Positions 1 to 8,476 of a stretch of 64,000 nt of DNA are shown here, one piece after another. The notes under the pieces were generated by a model. The model saw nothing but the letters and a program-made list of their open reading frames with translations, did not search any database and was not told where the DNA came from. The stretch's first letter is position 1. Each line of letters begins with the position of its first letter. Source of the DNA: Polynucleobacter necessarius (GTDB lineage Bacteria > Pseudomonadota > Gammaproteobacteria > Burkholderiales > Burkholderiaceae); contig LT606947.1 of assembly GCA_900095165.1 (NCBI GenBank), forward strand, positions 372,001-436,000, read 5' to 3'. The translations under genes were made by a program, and so were the position numbers.

Positions 1-354
1 GTGGTGCCTCGAGTGCTGGCGGGAATCTTGGTGGCCCCGATTTTGACCTTGTTTGCTGACATCGTCAGTATTTTTTCTTCGATGCTGACAATGCAAATTT
101 ATGGCATCCCCTTTATTAATTTTTATAACGGCATGTTATCTGCCGTTGATGTTGAAGACGTTTTGTCGGGCTTGGTTAAGACCACTTTATTCGGTGTAGT
201 TGTTTCAGCGATGGGTTGTTTGCATGGCATGCAAACAGGCACTGGTGCGGCTGCAGTGAGTATCTCAGCAACTCGAGCAGTAGTGAGCAGCATCGTCATG
301 ATTGTTTTGGTGGATGGCATCTTTGCTTATATCTCTTACAGGACCGGCTTCTGA
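1..354 (+). CDS. mlaE: MlaE-family ABC transporter permease, C-terminal part (cut by window edge)
   Basis: Inner-membrane permease subunit of an MCE/Mla-type phospholipid transporter. Only the last 117 residues lie in the window; the reading frame is open from base 1, so the true start is upstream. Hydrophobic helices alternate with the conserved cytoplasmic segment (VKTTLFGVVVSAMGCLHG, then TGTGAAAVS, a family hallmark). The stop codon TGA at 352-354 shares a base with the ATG of the following ATPase gene, which indicates translational coupling. Assignment rests on these motifs plus the MlaF and MlaD homologues directly downstream. Confidence 0.87.
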   Translation: MVPRVLAGILVAPILTLFADIVSIFSSMLTMQIYGIPFINFYNGMLSAVDVEDVLSGLVKTTLFGVVVSAMGCLHGMQTGTGAAAVSISATRAVVSSIVMIVLVDGIFAYISYRTGF

Positions 355-1121
355 TGGATGCTTTTGATAACGCAATCGATGTTCAAAACCTCACTGTGGG
401 CTATGGCTCAAAAGTACTACTGCAAAATCTCAACTTCTCTGTCAAGAACGGTGAGATCTTTGTGATCTTGGGTGGTTCGGGTTGCGGTAAATCCAGTCTT
501 CTAAAGAATTTATTTGGCCTGTATCAACCACTTTCTGACGATATGTTGATCGAGGGTCAAAACATCACTACTGCCCAAGGTGCTGAGCGCCAAAAAATCA
601 TGACCAGCTTTGGGGTGATGTATCAGCAGGGTGCTTTATTCGGTTCCATGAATTTGCTTGATAACGTGACACTCTTTATGGAGGAGTACACCCAGCTGAC
701 TAGGGATCAAATGAATTTGTTGGCGCGGTGTAAGCTCGACTTAGTCGGTTTGCTATCCTACGAAACCTATATGCCTAGCGAGATTAGTGGCGGCATGCAA
801 AAGCGGGCTGCAATTGCGCGCGCTATGGCACTTGATCCAAAGATATTATTTTTAGATGAGCCATCGGCAGGTCTGGATCCCATTACATCGGCTGATCTAG
901 ATAGTACGATTTTGGATCTGTCCAAAAATCTAGGATTTACCTTTGTGATCGTTTCCCACGAGTTGGCAAGCATTTATTCCATCGCCGATAAAGTCATCAT
1001 GTTGGATAAGGATGCTAAAGGCATTATTGCCGAGGGCGATCCTAAAGTTCTTAGAGATACCAGCAAGGATCCTAGGGTGCATCAATTCTTTAATTGCATT
1101 ATGAGCAAGGACGCAGCATGA
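354..1121 (+). CDS. mlaF: MlaF-like ABC transporter ATP-binding protein
   Basis: Energises an MCE-type lipid transporter of the inner membrane. The 255-residue product starts at ATG 354, overlapping the permease stop; the open frame extends upstream, but that stretch lies inside mlaE. It shows Walker A (GGSGCGKSS), the ABC signature in its MlaF form (ISGGMQKR rather than LSGGQ), Walker B with the catalytic glutamate (ILFLDEPSAGLD) and the switch histidine (VSHE). The 3' end overlaps mlaD in an ATGA arrangement at 1118-1121. Intact and of normal family length. Confidence 0.93.
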   Translation: MDAFDNAIDVQNLTVGYGSKVLLQNLNFSVKNGEIFVILGGSGCGKSSLLKNLFGLYQPLSDDMLIEGQNITTAQGAERQKIMTSFGVMYQQGALFGSMNLLDNVTLFMEEYTQLTRDQMNLLARCKLDLVGLLSYETYMPSEISGGMQKRAAIARAMALDPKILFLDEPSAGLDPITSADLDSTILDLSKNLGFTFVIVSHELASIYSIADKVIMLDKDAKGIIAEGDPKVLRDTSKDPRVHQFFNCIMSKDAA

Positions 1122-2032
1122 GCAATAACTCCAATCCCAATTATTTCCGCTTAGGCATTTTTGTCTTGGCGGCAATCGGTGCGCTGCTCACCATCATCTT
1201 GATCTTTGGCTCAGGTCAACTCTTTAAAAAATCATTTATGGTGGAAACCTACGTTAAGCAATCCGTGACTGGTCTGGATGCAGGAGCAGCTGTACGTTTT
1301 AGGGGTGTGAAAATCGGGCAAGTCACCTCCATTACTTTATCGGGCGACCTGTACGAAAAAGATATCCCCATGCTAAAAAAGCAAGAGTATGTTGTAGTAA
1401 GGATGCAAATTTTTGGGGATGCTATCGAAAAAAGTCATCTGGAAACCTTTGTTCAGGATAACCTCCGGGCGCGCATCCGCTCTATGGGTATTACGGGGGT
1501 CAATTACGTCGAGCTGGATTTTTACCCGCAGGTTGATCAAAGCTACACACTCAAATACACCTGGGAGCCCGAATATCCGGTTGTGCCCTCAATGCCCAAT
1601 CAAGCGGATGAAATTATTTCCGGCATTCAAAAGCTCATCAGCACTTTGAATGGCTTAGACGTAGATGGAACTCAGAAGAAATTTGATGCACTCTTAGGTA
1701 ATTTGAATAAGTTGATGGCTGGTGATGGAAAAGATAACTCTGGTCTCATTGCCTCTGTCAAGGATCTCAATGTGCTTTTGGATCGCATTGCTAAAATGAC
1801 AGATAAAGATCAACTTAATATTTTGATGCGCGAATTGGTTGCCACTATGGTTTCCTTGCGTCAAACGGTTACTAACGTTCAAGGCGACACCACAGCCACT
1901 CTTGAGAATATCCGTCAGGCAAGCGAACAGTTAAATGAATTTACTCGGGTAGCAAGTCAATCACCATCCAGCTTGATTTGGGATGAGCCACCCGCAAGAA
2001 TTACGCCCCCAATGAATGGAGCTCAGAAATGA
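1118..2032 (+). CDS. mlaD: MlaD-like MCE-domain protein
   Basis: Membrane-anchored periplasmic MCE protein that binds lipid and forms the hexameric ring or tunnel of the transporter. Start ATG 1118 overlaps the ATPase stop. The 304-residue product has one N-terminal transmembrane helix (about residues 12-33), one MCE domain (about 40-140, with VKQSVTGLDAGAAVRFRGVK and GITGVNYVEL), then a long helical region (about 170-280) as in needle- or tunnel-forming MCE proteins. It is longer than E. coli MlaD (about 180 aa), so it resembles the single-MCE, long-helix type that pairs with an auxiliary outer-membrane lipoprotein. The stop overlaps the start of the next gene. Confidence 0.88.
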   Translation: MSNNSNPNYFRLGIFVLAAIGALLTIILIFGSGQLFKKSFMVETYVKQSVTGLDAGAAVRFRGVKIGQVTSITLSGDLYEKDIPMLKKQEYVVVRMQIFGDAIEKSHLETFVQDNLRARIRSMGITGVNYVELDFYPQVDQSYTLKYTWEPEYPVVPSMPNQADEIISGIQKLISTLNGLDVDGTQKKFDALLGNLNKLMAGDGKDNSGLIASVKDLNVLLDRIAKMTDKDQLNILMRELVATMVSLRQTVTNVQGDTTATLENIRQASEQLNEFTRVASQSPSSLIWDEPPARITPPMNGAQK

Positions 2033-2694
2033 CATTCATGAAAATTCAGATGATGAAAAACTCACGCCTCTTTAAGTTCGCCGCTTTGGCATTCATTGTG
2101 GCCGCTTTAAGCGCCTGCTCTTTGCCTAAAAGGCCAGCACTAGAAACGGCTAGTTGGATGGTGGCGCCAGAGCGCACAGGTGCGCCCTATAAACCGTGAA
2201 CAGATATTTGGCTGAAGATGGGTTCAGTTTCAACAGCACCTCCTTTTGATGGAAAGTCTTTGGTTTACCGCTTGGGTGACCAGCGCTATGAAAAGGATTT
2301 TTATAACATCTATTCAGCGCTACCCAATGAAATGGTGAGCAATGCCACTCGTCAGTGGATCAACAATGCCCAGATTTTTTCTATGACGGTGGGGCAGGGG
2401 AACAGTTTCTTCCCTTTTTATAGCCTTCAGATTTCAGTGGAAGAGTTTTATGGCGATTACCGCATTCGTCCAGAGGCGGTTGTCACTGTTGAATTTTTCC
2501 TGACTGCGACAGATCCCCAAAAACGCAATCCAATAATTGGTAAAAATCGCTATACCAAGAGAGTGACTCTTAAAGACAATACACCTCAGTCATTAGTACT
2601 CGGTCAGCAAGAAGCCTTGACGCAAATTCTGAAGAAGTATGAGATGACCCTTTACAAGTACGCTGGTAATTTGCCTCCACCCCTAGGGCAGTAG
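2029..2694 (+). pseudogene. ABC-type transport auxiliary lipoprotein of the MCE operon, broken by an in-frame TGA
   Basis: Outer-membrane lipoprotein component (PqiC/ABC_trans_aux type) expected to complete the MCE lipid pathway. ATG 2029 overlaps the mlaD stop. A lipoprotein signal peptide is clear: positive N-terminus (KIQMMKNSRL), hydrophobic core and lipobox LSAC. The frame meets TGA at 2197-2199, after about 56 codons, then continues without any shift for about 165 more codons (TDIWLKMGSVSTAPPFDG...) to TAG 2692-2694. One substitution, probably CGA or TGG to TGA, explains the break. Reconstructed length is 221 residues. The remaining operon genes are intact. Function is inferred from operon position and domain features. 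Confidence 0.82.
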
Positions 2695-2745
2695 TCAACC
2701 TAGATGTGACGATGTGGATAATAAAATAAAAAAGATGGAGCAGAC

Positions 2746-3531
2746 ATGGATTTAGGACTCAAAGGTAAAGTGACCTTAGTAATGGCATCTAGTCGTGGCT
2801 TAGGTCAGGCAATGGCCATTTCATTGGCCCGCGAAGGTGTGAAGGTGGCTGTGACTGGGCGTAACGTTGAAGGTCTCAAAAAATCGGTGGAGTTGATTGA
2901 GGCTGCCGGCGGTAAAGCATTGGCTTTAAGTTGGGACTTATCGGATAGCTCGGTGATTGATGCGTTGGTTACCAAGGTGGAGCAAGAACTCGGACCGATC
3001 GATATTCTGATTAATAACACTGGCGGACCACCGCCAACCCTGGCAACTGGGCAAGACCCTGCACTATGGCAAAAAAGTTTTAACGATATGGTTCTGTCGC
3101 TCATTGGCATTACGGATCGAGTTCTCCCGGGAATGCGTTAACGTAAATGGGGTCGCATCATTACGAGCACCACTTCAGGTGCGATTGCTCCAATCAAAAA
3201 CTTAGCAATCTCCAATACCTTGCGCGTTGCGCTACTAGCTTGGTCTAAAACCTTGGCAACAGAAGTTGCTGCTGAAGGCATCACTGTGAATGTGATCATG
3301 TCGGGTCGTGTAGTGACAGATCGCTTGCGTCAATTAGATGGGGCACGTGCTCAACGTGAAAATATTAGCTACGATTCTGTAGTGCAAGCTAGTCTGAAGC
3401 AGATTCCGATGGGGCGCTATGGGGATCCACAAGAGTACGGTGATGCCGCAACATTTCTGGCTAGCCAAAATACCTCCTTTATCACTGGGTCAGTGATTCG
3501 TGTTGATGGTGGCCAGATTCAGGCGATTTAA
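2746..3531 (+). pseudogene. Atypical short-chain dehydrogenase/reductase, broken by an in-frame TAA
   Basis: SDR-family Rossmann protein. The N-terminal cofactor motif reads ASSRGLGQA, followed by NNTGGPPP and the C-terminal FITGSVIRVDGG. Frame +1 is interrupted by TAA at 3139-3141 (codon 132), immediately before RKWGRIITSTTSG, and resumes in the same frame to TAA 3529-3531; reconstructed length 261. CAA to TAA (Gln to stop) is the simplest origin. A hand alignment with FabG puts Ser where the catalytic Tyr should be and Arg where the Lys should be (ISNTLR), so even the ancestral protein was an SDR without the usual YxxxK dyad. The substrate is unknown. Confidence 0.85.
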
Positions 3532-3536
3532 TCTCA

Positions 3537-6022
3537 GTGTTAGCAGGCTTTCTTCGGGCTATTAGACGAGGCCTTCGATCCAGTGAGTTGGTGGCGCTAC
3601 TAGTTGCGTTGACGCTCTCTGTGGCGGCTCTATCTAGTGTCAGCTTCTTGGCTGACCGGATGCAGCGGGCTTTTGAGTTTGATGCTCGCCAACTTCTGGC
3701 TGCAGATTTACTGCTGGTGGCGGATCAGCCTTTGCCTGAGCGTTTTATTCAAGAGGCTCAGGAGCGACAGCTCAGTTCTGCCCAAACGGTTGTCTTTCCA
3801 AGTATGGCCACAGTTGGCCCTCAAAGTAAGCCGGCATCCTTGAAGGCGGTAAGCGCCTCATATCCCTTGCGTGGGTCGCTACAAGTGTCATCCCAACAAA
3901 CCAGCTCAACCCCCCCAAGCGGTTCGGTTTGGGTTGATCCTGCCATGCTCAGCACGCTGCAGGCTAAAGTGGGCGATCGGATGCTATTGGGAGATAAGAG
4001 CTTTCTTATTGGCGGCACCCTAGAGCGCGAGCTCGACCGGGGCGTTGGTTTTATGAACTTTGCACCACGCGTGATGATGTCGCTAGATGATTTGCCTGCA
4101 ACAGGTCTTATTGGTCTAGGTAGCCGTGTGACTTATCGTTTACTACTAGCAGGAAGCGATCAAGCTATCTCTGGTTATGAAAAGTGGGCAGTGAAATGGA
4201 TTGAAGCGGAAGGCCTTAGAGGGTTGCGCATTGAGACCTTGGAAAATGCGCAGCCTATCATGCGTAAAACCTTAGAGCGGGCAAAGCGCTTCTTATCTTT
4301 GGTGGCCTTGCTCACTGCAATGGTAGCTGCAGTAGCGATTGCTTTATCGGCGCGACGTTATGTTTTGAAGCAAGCCGATGTTTGCGCTGTTATGAAATGT
4401 CTTGGTGCAAGCCAAAAGACAATTCTAGTAAATCAAGCAAAGGTTTTGAGTGCTTTGTGCCTATTGGCCGCTACCATGGGGGCTGTCATTGCTTATGGGG
4501 TGCAAGAGGTATTGATTCATCTTCTCAGAAATTTGGTATTTGCCAATTTGCCTTCGCTATTCCTCTGGCCCTTAGCTTGGAGTATTTTATTTGCCGCTTC
4601 TCTGTTAATTGGTTTTGCTGGCCCACCTTTATTTAGCTTGGTCATGATTTCACCAGTGCGACTGATTCGAAAAGAATTGGGTTCGGCCAATATCAAGGCG
4701 CTCTGGGTAGCGCTTTTTGGACTTATGACTTGTCTCGCTTTAATTGCGATTGCAGCGCAAGACTGGAAGCTAGCCTCTTGGGTTGCTGCAAGCTTTGGGG
4801 CTGCTGTAGCACTCTTTTCCCTGTGCTCTTGGTGCTCTCTACGCATACTCAATCTATTGTTCTCTAAATGGGGTGCTCAGAACTTTGCTTTGCGTTTTGC
4901 GCTGACCGCACAAGCGCGTCGCGCAGGATTTGCGGTCATGCAAATTACCGCTCTAGGGATTGCCTTGGTGGCCTTGCTGCTCATCCTCTTGCTTCGACAG
5001 GATTTGCTATCCACATGGCAAGGGAACATTCCAGTTGATGCACCCAATCGATTCATGATTAATGTTCAGGAAGATCAAAAGCCAAGCATTACTCAATCAC
5101 TCCTTGATGCAGGTGTTGCAAAGTCGAGCTTTAGTCCTATAGTTCGCGCACGCTTGGTTGAAGTTAATGGAAAGACCATTGGCCCCAATGATTATGTTGA
5201 CGAAAACGCCCGTCGCCTGGTTGATCGAGAATTTAACCTCTCATATACCGAACAATTGCCTGAGGGCAATCGCATTACTTCTGGAAAATGGATTGAAGGT
5301 AGTGCGCCGCAAGTTTCTTTGGAGGCGGGGATTGCTAAAACATTGAAGTTAAAGCTGGGCGATCAGATGACCTTTGAGATTGCCGGTGAAAAAGTGACTG
5401 CGCCAATCACTTCTTTGCGCAAGTTGGATTGGAGTTCCATGAGGGTGAATTTCTTTGTTATCATGCCGCCAGCCATGCTTGAGAAAATGCCGCAATCCTG
5501 GATTACTTCTTATTACCAAGGCGCTGCAATTGATGGCTTGGACTACCGCCTTGCTCAGGCTTATCCTAATTTGACGATTGTTGATGTAGCGACCTCTTTG
5601 CGGCAAATACAAGATGTATTAGATCGACTATCTTCCGTGCTGAGTCTTTTGTTTGCTTTCACAATCGCCGCAGCGATTTTGGTTCTAGTGGCTGCAATTG
5701 CAGCAACGCAAGATGAACGCTTTAGAAGTGCAGCCTTACTCAAGGCTATTGGTGCATCTCGTACTTTGCTTGAAAAGATTGCTTTAGCCGAACTCTTAGT
5801 CATTGGAGTGCTGGCAGGGGCATTGACTGGACTAGCAGCTGGAATGGCCGCATGGGCGCTTGGGCGCTTGGGCGTTTTGTATTGGAAATTGAATTCAATC
5901 CATTTGCCCAGTCTTTGACGATGGGTATTTGCTTTGGAGTAATTGCTTGTCTCTTAGCTGGTTTTCGTTTTCAGAGAAAAATTCAAACTGCTACCGCCAT
6001 GGAATGCTTACGCAAGATCTAG
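3537..6022 (+). pseudogene. FtsX-like ABC transporter permease (COG3127/YbbP type), frameshifted by an 8-bp duplication
   Basis: Large inner-membrane permease with two FtsX-type four-helix units and big periplasmic segments, of the class annotated as a lysophospholipase L1-associated ABC permease. Likely start is GTG 3537, five bases after the SDR stop. The frame runs to TGA 5916-5918, but the expected C-terminus (LEIEFNPFAQSL...AMECLRKI) is encoded in another frame to TAG 6020-6022. The shift lies in two perfect copies of TGGGCGCT at 5853-5860 and 5861-5868, followed by TGGGCGTT. Removing one copy restores a continuous frame of 825 residues. Only about the last 50 residues (the final helix) are lost, so partial function cannot be excluded. 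Confidence 0.88.
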
Positions 6023-6041
6023 GGTTCGCGCATTCTCGTAC

Positions 6042-6629
6042 TTACGAGAGCGTCACCAAGTTCTTTGGTAATTCCACCAAACGGGTTCTGGCAAAACGGT
6101 CTGGCAAACTTTGACGGCGTAGAGGGTTAACGCGATCCAAGTAAATGCTTAGTGGCCACAGAAATAAAGCTACCGCAAAGAGCATTTCAATTATCTGCCA
6201 CCTCTGGAGTTCGAGGAGCCATTGCAGTAGGACACAGGGCACAAGCCACAGAGATCCATAGACGTAGCGCCAGATTGCCTGCTTTCGAGTAAGGTTGCAA
6301 CCCCCCGGACCAATCATGCGTACACGCCATGTTTGCATTGCCAGCATCTGGCCGGATTTAGTCCAATACCAAACAAAGTAAATGCCTAGGACGGCATACA
6401 AATAGAGAAAAGTAAGCCAGCTTGGTAGAGCAAATCCAAATAAAATGCCTAAGCCTAAATTGGGAACTAGGAAAGTCAGCGCAATGACACCTAATAGAAC
6501 TAATTGTTCGTAGAGGACACAAGAGGCTCGCCGCCAAAATTGCGGGGCAGGAAGCGCATCTAATTCAGCGGGGGTAATTACGACGTAGAGATTCTTAGGG
6601 GTTGCTTGAGCTAGTATCCAGACTTCCAC
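6042..6629 (-). CDS. RDD-family membrane protein
   Basis: Small multi-helix inner-membrane protein of the RDD family, function generally unknown. Visible are the early charged motif FWRRASCVLYEQ, several hydrophobic helices and the family region WTKSGQMLAMQTWRVRMI. The longest frame starts at GTG 6629 (195 residues) and overlaps the end of the upstream DUF3106 gene by 35 bases; the exact start is uncertain because no ATG lies near the conserved part. It converges with the FtsX-like pseudogene, leaving 19 bases between the two stops. It appears intact. Confidence 0.72.
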   Translation of the reverse strand: MEVWILAQATPKNLYVVITPAELDALPAPQFWRRASCVLYEQLVLLGVIALTFLVPNLGLGILFGFALPSWLTFLYLYAVLGIYFVWYWTKSGQMLAMQTWRVRMIGPGGCNLTRKQAIWRYVYGSLWLVPCVLLQWLLELQRWQIIEMLFAVALFLWPLSIYLDRVNPLRRQSLPDRFARTRLVELPKNLVTLS

Positions 6630-7227
6630 TCGGGGCTGGAGCTTCTGTAGCTGGGGTGCTGCTTGCCGGGAGGGTCGGAGCTAGATTAGATTTTTGCGTA
6701 ATGGGGTGTTGTTGCAATGTGGGCGCGCTCGCAGCTGTTGGCTTTTTCTTGTTCACCTCTACTTGAGCCAATTTCTTTTTCTGCTCATCACTCAGTTTTT
6801 GATAAGCACTCCAAGCCTCTGCTTTTTTCTCTGCAGGGAACTTGAGGCTGCTGAGATAATTTTCTCGTGCGAGGCGTCGATCTTTTTGAGAGAGATTGGA
6901 CCAACTTGTCATGCGAGACTGCAGTCGCTGTTGATCAGTCTCGCTCATTTTTGGATAGAGGTTGGCAACCTGAATCCATTTCTTGCGGCTATCTGGGAGC
7001 ATGTAATCTCAATCACTTTCCAACTGTGCCAAGATTTTTTGTTGCTCAGGCTTAAGGCTTTCCCACGTACCGTCTGGTTTCTTCTCTGGAATGCCGGTGG
7101 TTTTTCCATGAGCACCTGCAGGCGTTTGAGCAAATGCGCTTGAACTATGTGCCGATCCCAATATGCCAACTGTCAACATCATGCTGATGCTGAGTAAGGC
7201 GCTTAAAGATCGTAGGTTTTTCAGCAT
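6595..7227 (-). pseudogene. DUF3106 exported protein, broken by an in-frame TGA
   Basis: Protein of unknown function with a Sec signal peptide (hydrophobic stretch then SSAFAQT). The DUF3106 pattern of repeated W-x-x-L and R-x-KW blocks is visible: TWESLKPEQQKILAQL, SRKKWIQVANLYPKM, RMTSWSNLSQKDRRLAREN. The frame is interrupted by TGA at 7009-7011, within LAQLESD-stop-DYMLPDSRKKW, and continues in the same frame. The family normally has Trp there (DW), so TGG to TGA is the likely change. Reconstructed length is 210 residues with a Pro/Ala/Ser-rich tail. It lies between DUF3619 and the RDD gene in what was probably one operon under the sigma factor. Confidence 0.85.
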
Positions 7228-7252
7228 TTGCTAACGAGATTCGTGATGAACT

Positions 7253-7717
7253 TTAGGATGGTGACTTACCTGAATCAAGGCTGTCTTGATCAGATTCAGC
7301 TAAAGGACCATTTTTGAGGAATCCCATGAAGCCGCTGTCAGCGTAAGCATCTGGTGGAACATCATCGGTTAAGAGGGCGACATCCAATTCAGCTATGTCG
7401 TTAATGCGGGAGTCTTGCTGCCATTGGGCGATGCCAATCAGGCCAAATACCAACACAATCAGTGGAGCAACCCAACCCACGTTATCCCAAAAAGAGCGCG
7501 AGCCTGAAGACCAGTTTCCAGTAGGGCTGGCCAAAACGTGCTCGGCAATTCGCACTTTTTCTGGTTTTTTAAGGGAAATAGCCTTGAGGCGAGCTGCATA
7601 CAGACGATCTTTAATGCCTGCCGGTAAGGATTGAGATCCTTCGCGTAACAGGGCGGCAGCACTCAGACCAAATTGATCTGCTTGCGATGGGTTTAGGATG
7701 TCTTCATTGCGGTTCAC
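7253..7717 (-). CDS. DUF3619 protein, putative membrane-anchored partner of the sigma factor
   Basis: 154-residue protein of unknown function, intact. The cytoplasmic N-terminal half carries the DUF3619 region (LPAGIKDRLYAARLKAIS), followed by one transmembrane helix (about residues 83-102, VGWVAPLIVLVFGLIGIAQW) and a short acidic outer segment. One helix, a cytoplasmic N-terminus and a four-base overlap with the sigma-factor gene (ATG 7715-7717 against a stop at 7714-7716) suggest an anti-sigma or sigma-associated role. That is inference from layout; no zinc-binding anti-sigma motif is visible. Confidence 0.78.
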   Translation of the reverse strand: MNRNEDILNPSQADQFGLSAAALLREGSQSLPAGIKDRLYAARLKAISLKKPEKVRIAEHVLASPTGNWSSGSRSFWDNVGWVAPLIVLVFGLIGIAQWQQDSRINDIAELDVALLTDDVPPDAYADSGFMGFLKNGPLAESDQDSLDSGKSPS

Positions 7718-8283
7718 AGCGTAATTCCTTTTAATTTCAATGCTTTAGCTAGAGCCTGGGTGGCTCTTGAGCAGTGGGTTTTGACGCTTCCCTCGCTACA
7801 GCTCATGGCAAGGGCAGTTTCAGTAATGCTCAGCTCATCCCAATAACGCATCAGGAAGGCTTCTCGTTGACGGGCAGGCAATTTTGATATTTCTGACTCT
7901 AAGGGCTGTAATAGCTGACTGCGTTCCAGCTTAAACGCACCATCTTGGTGAATTTCACTGTCATCTCGGGCCGAAAGTGACTCCAGGGGGTCAAAATCAT
8001 CGTTTTCATCCAATTTCTTGCCCATATTGGAGAATAGGGTCACCCAGGTATTGCGAACCTTTTGACGTTTAAACCAGTCATGAATGCGGTTTTACAGAAT
8101 TCTGGTGAAAACGAGTGGTAGTTCTGCTGCGGGCCGGTCGCCATACTTTTCGGCCAGCTTAATCATGGCATCCCGAACAATATCTAAGGCAGCATCGTCA
8201 TCTCGCACAACGTAGACCGCTTGCTTAAAAGCGCGCTGCTCAACACTGCTCAGAAAGTCAGAAAGTTCTTGGGGTGAGGTCAT
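7714..8283 (-). pseudogene. ECF-type RNA polymerase sigma factor, broken by an in-frame TAA
   Basis: Sigma-70 family alternative sigma factor. The N-terminal piece (codons 1-63) holds region 2 features (EQRAFKQAVYVVRDDDAALDIVRDAM). The C-terminal piece holds region 4 (LPARQREAFLMRYWDELSI, then MSCSEGSVKTHCSRA, the helix-turn-helix). They share one frame but are separated by TAA at 8092-8094 (FTRIL-stop-NRIHDWFKRQKVRN). CAA to TAA is the simplest cause; intact length would be 189 residues. The break falls within region 2, before the promoter-reading part, so neither piece should work alone. An ATG at 8041-8043 could only initiate a region-4 fragment. Confidence 0.87.
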
Positions 8284-8476
8284 TCAGTGGATTAGACCTG
8301 AATCAGATGGAATTCGTCTATTTTAGGGGATTGCTATAGAATATAGGGCTTACTACCTAGAATCTCATTCAAGAAGTGGTTTTTTCCGGTAGCAGCGCCG
8401 TTCGAACTCAGGCCACAAGCAGGAGACAGAACAGACCAAACAATTTTTTGCCGAAAATTGCAAAGGACGAAAGAAA

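Noticed and set aside
8307..8339. Ten-codon frame upstream of ilvB as a possible ilv leader peptide
   Set aside because: Only two Leu and one Val codons, no terminator or antiterminator between it and ilvB, and it overlaps the likely promoter.
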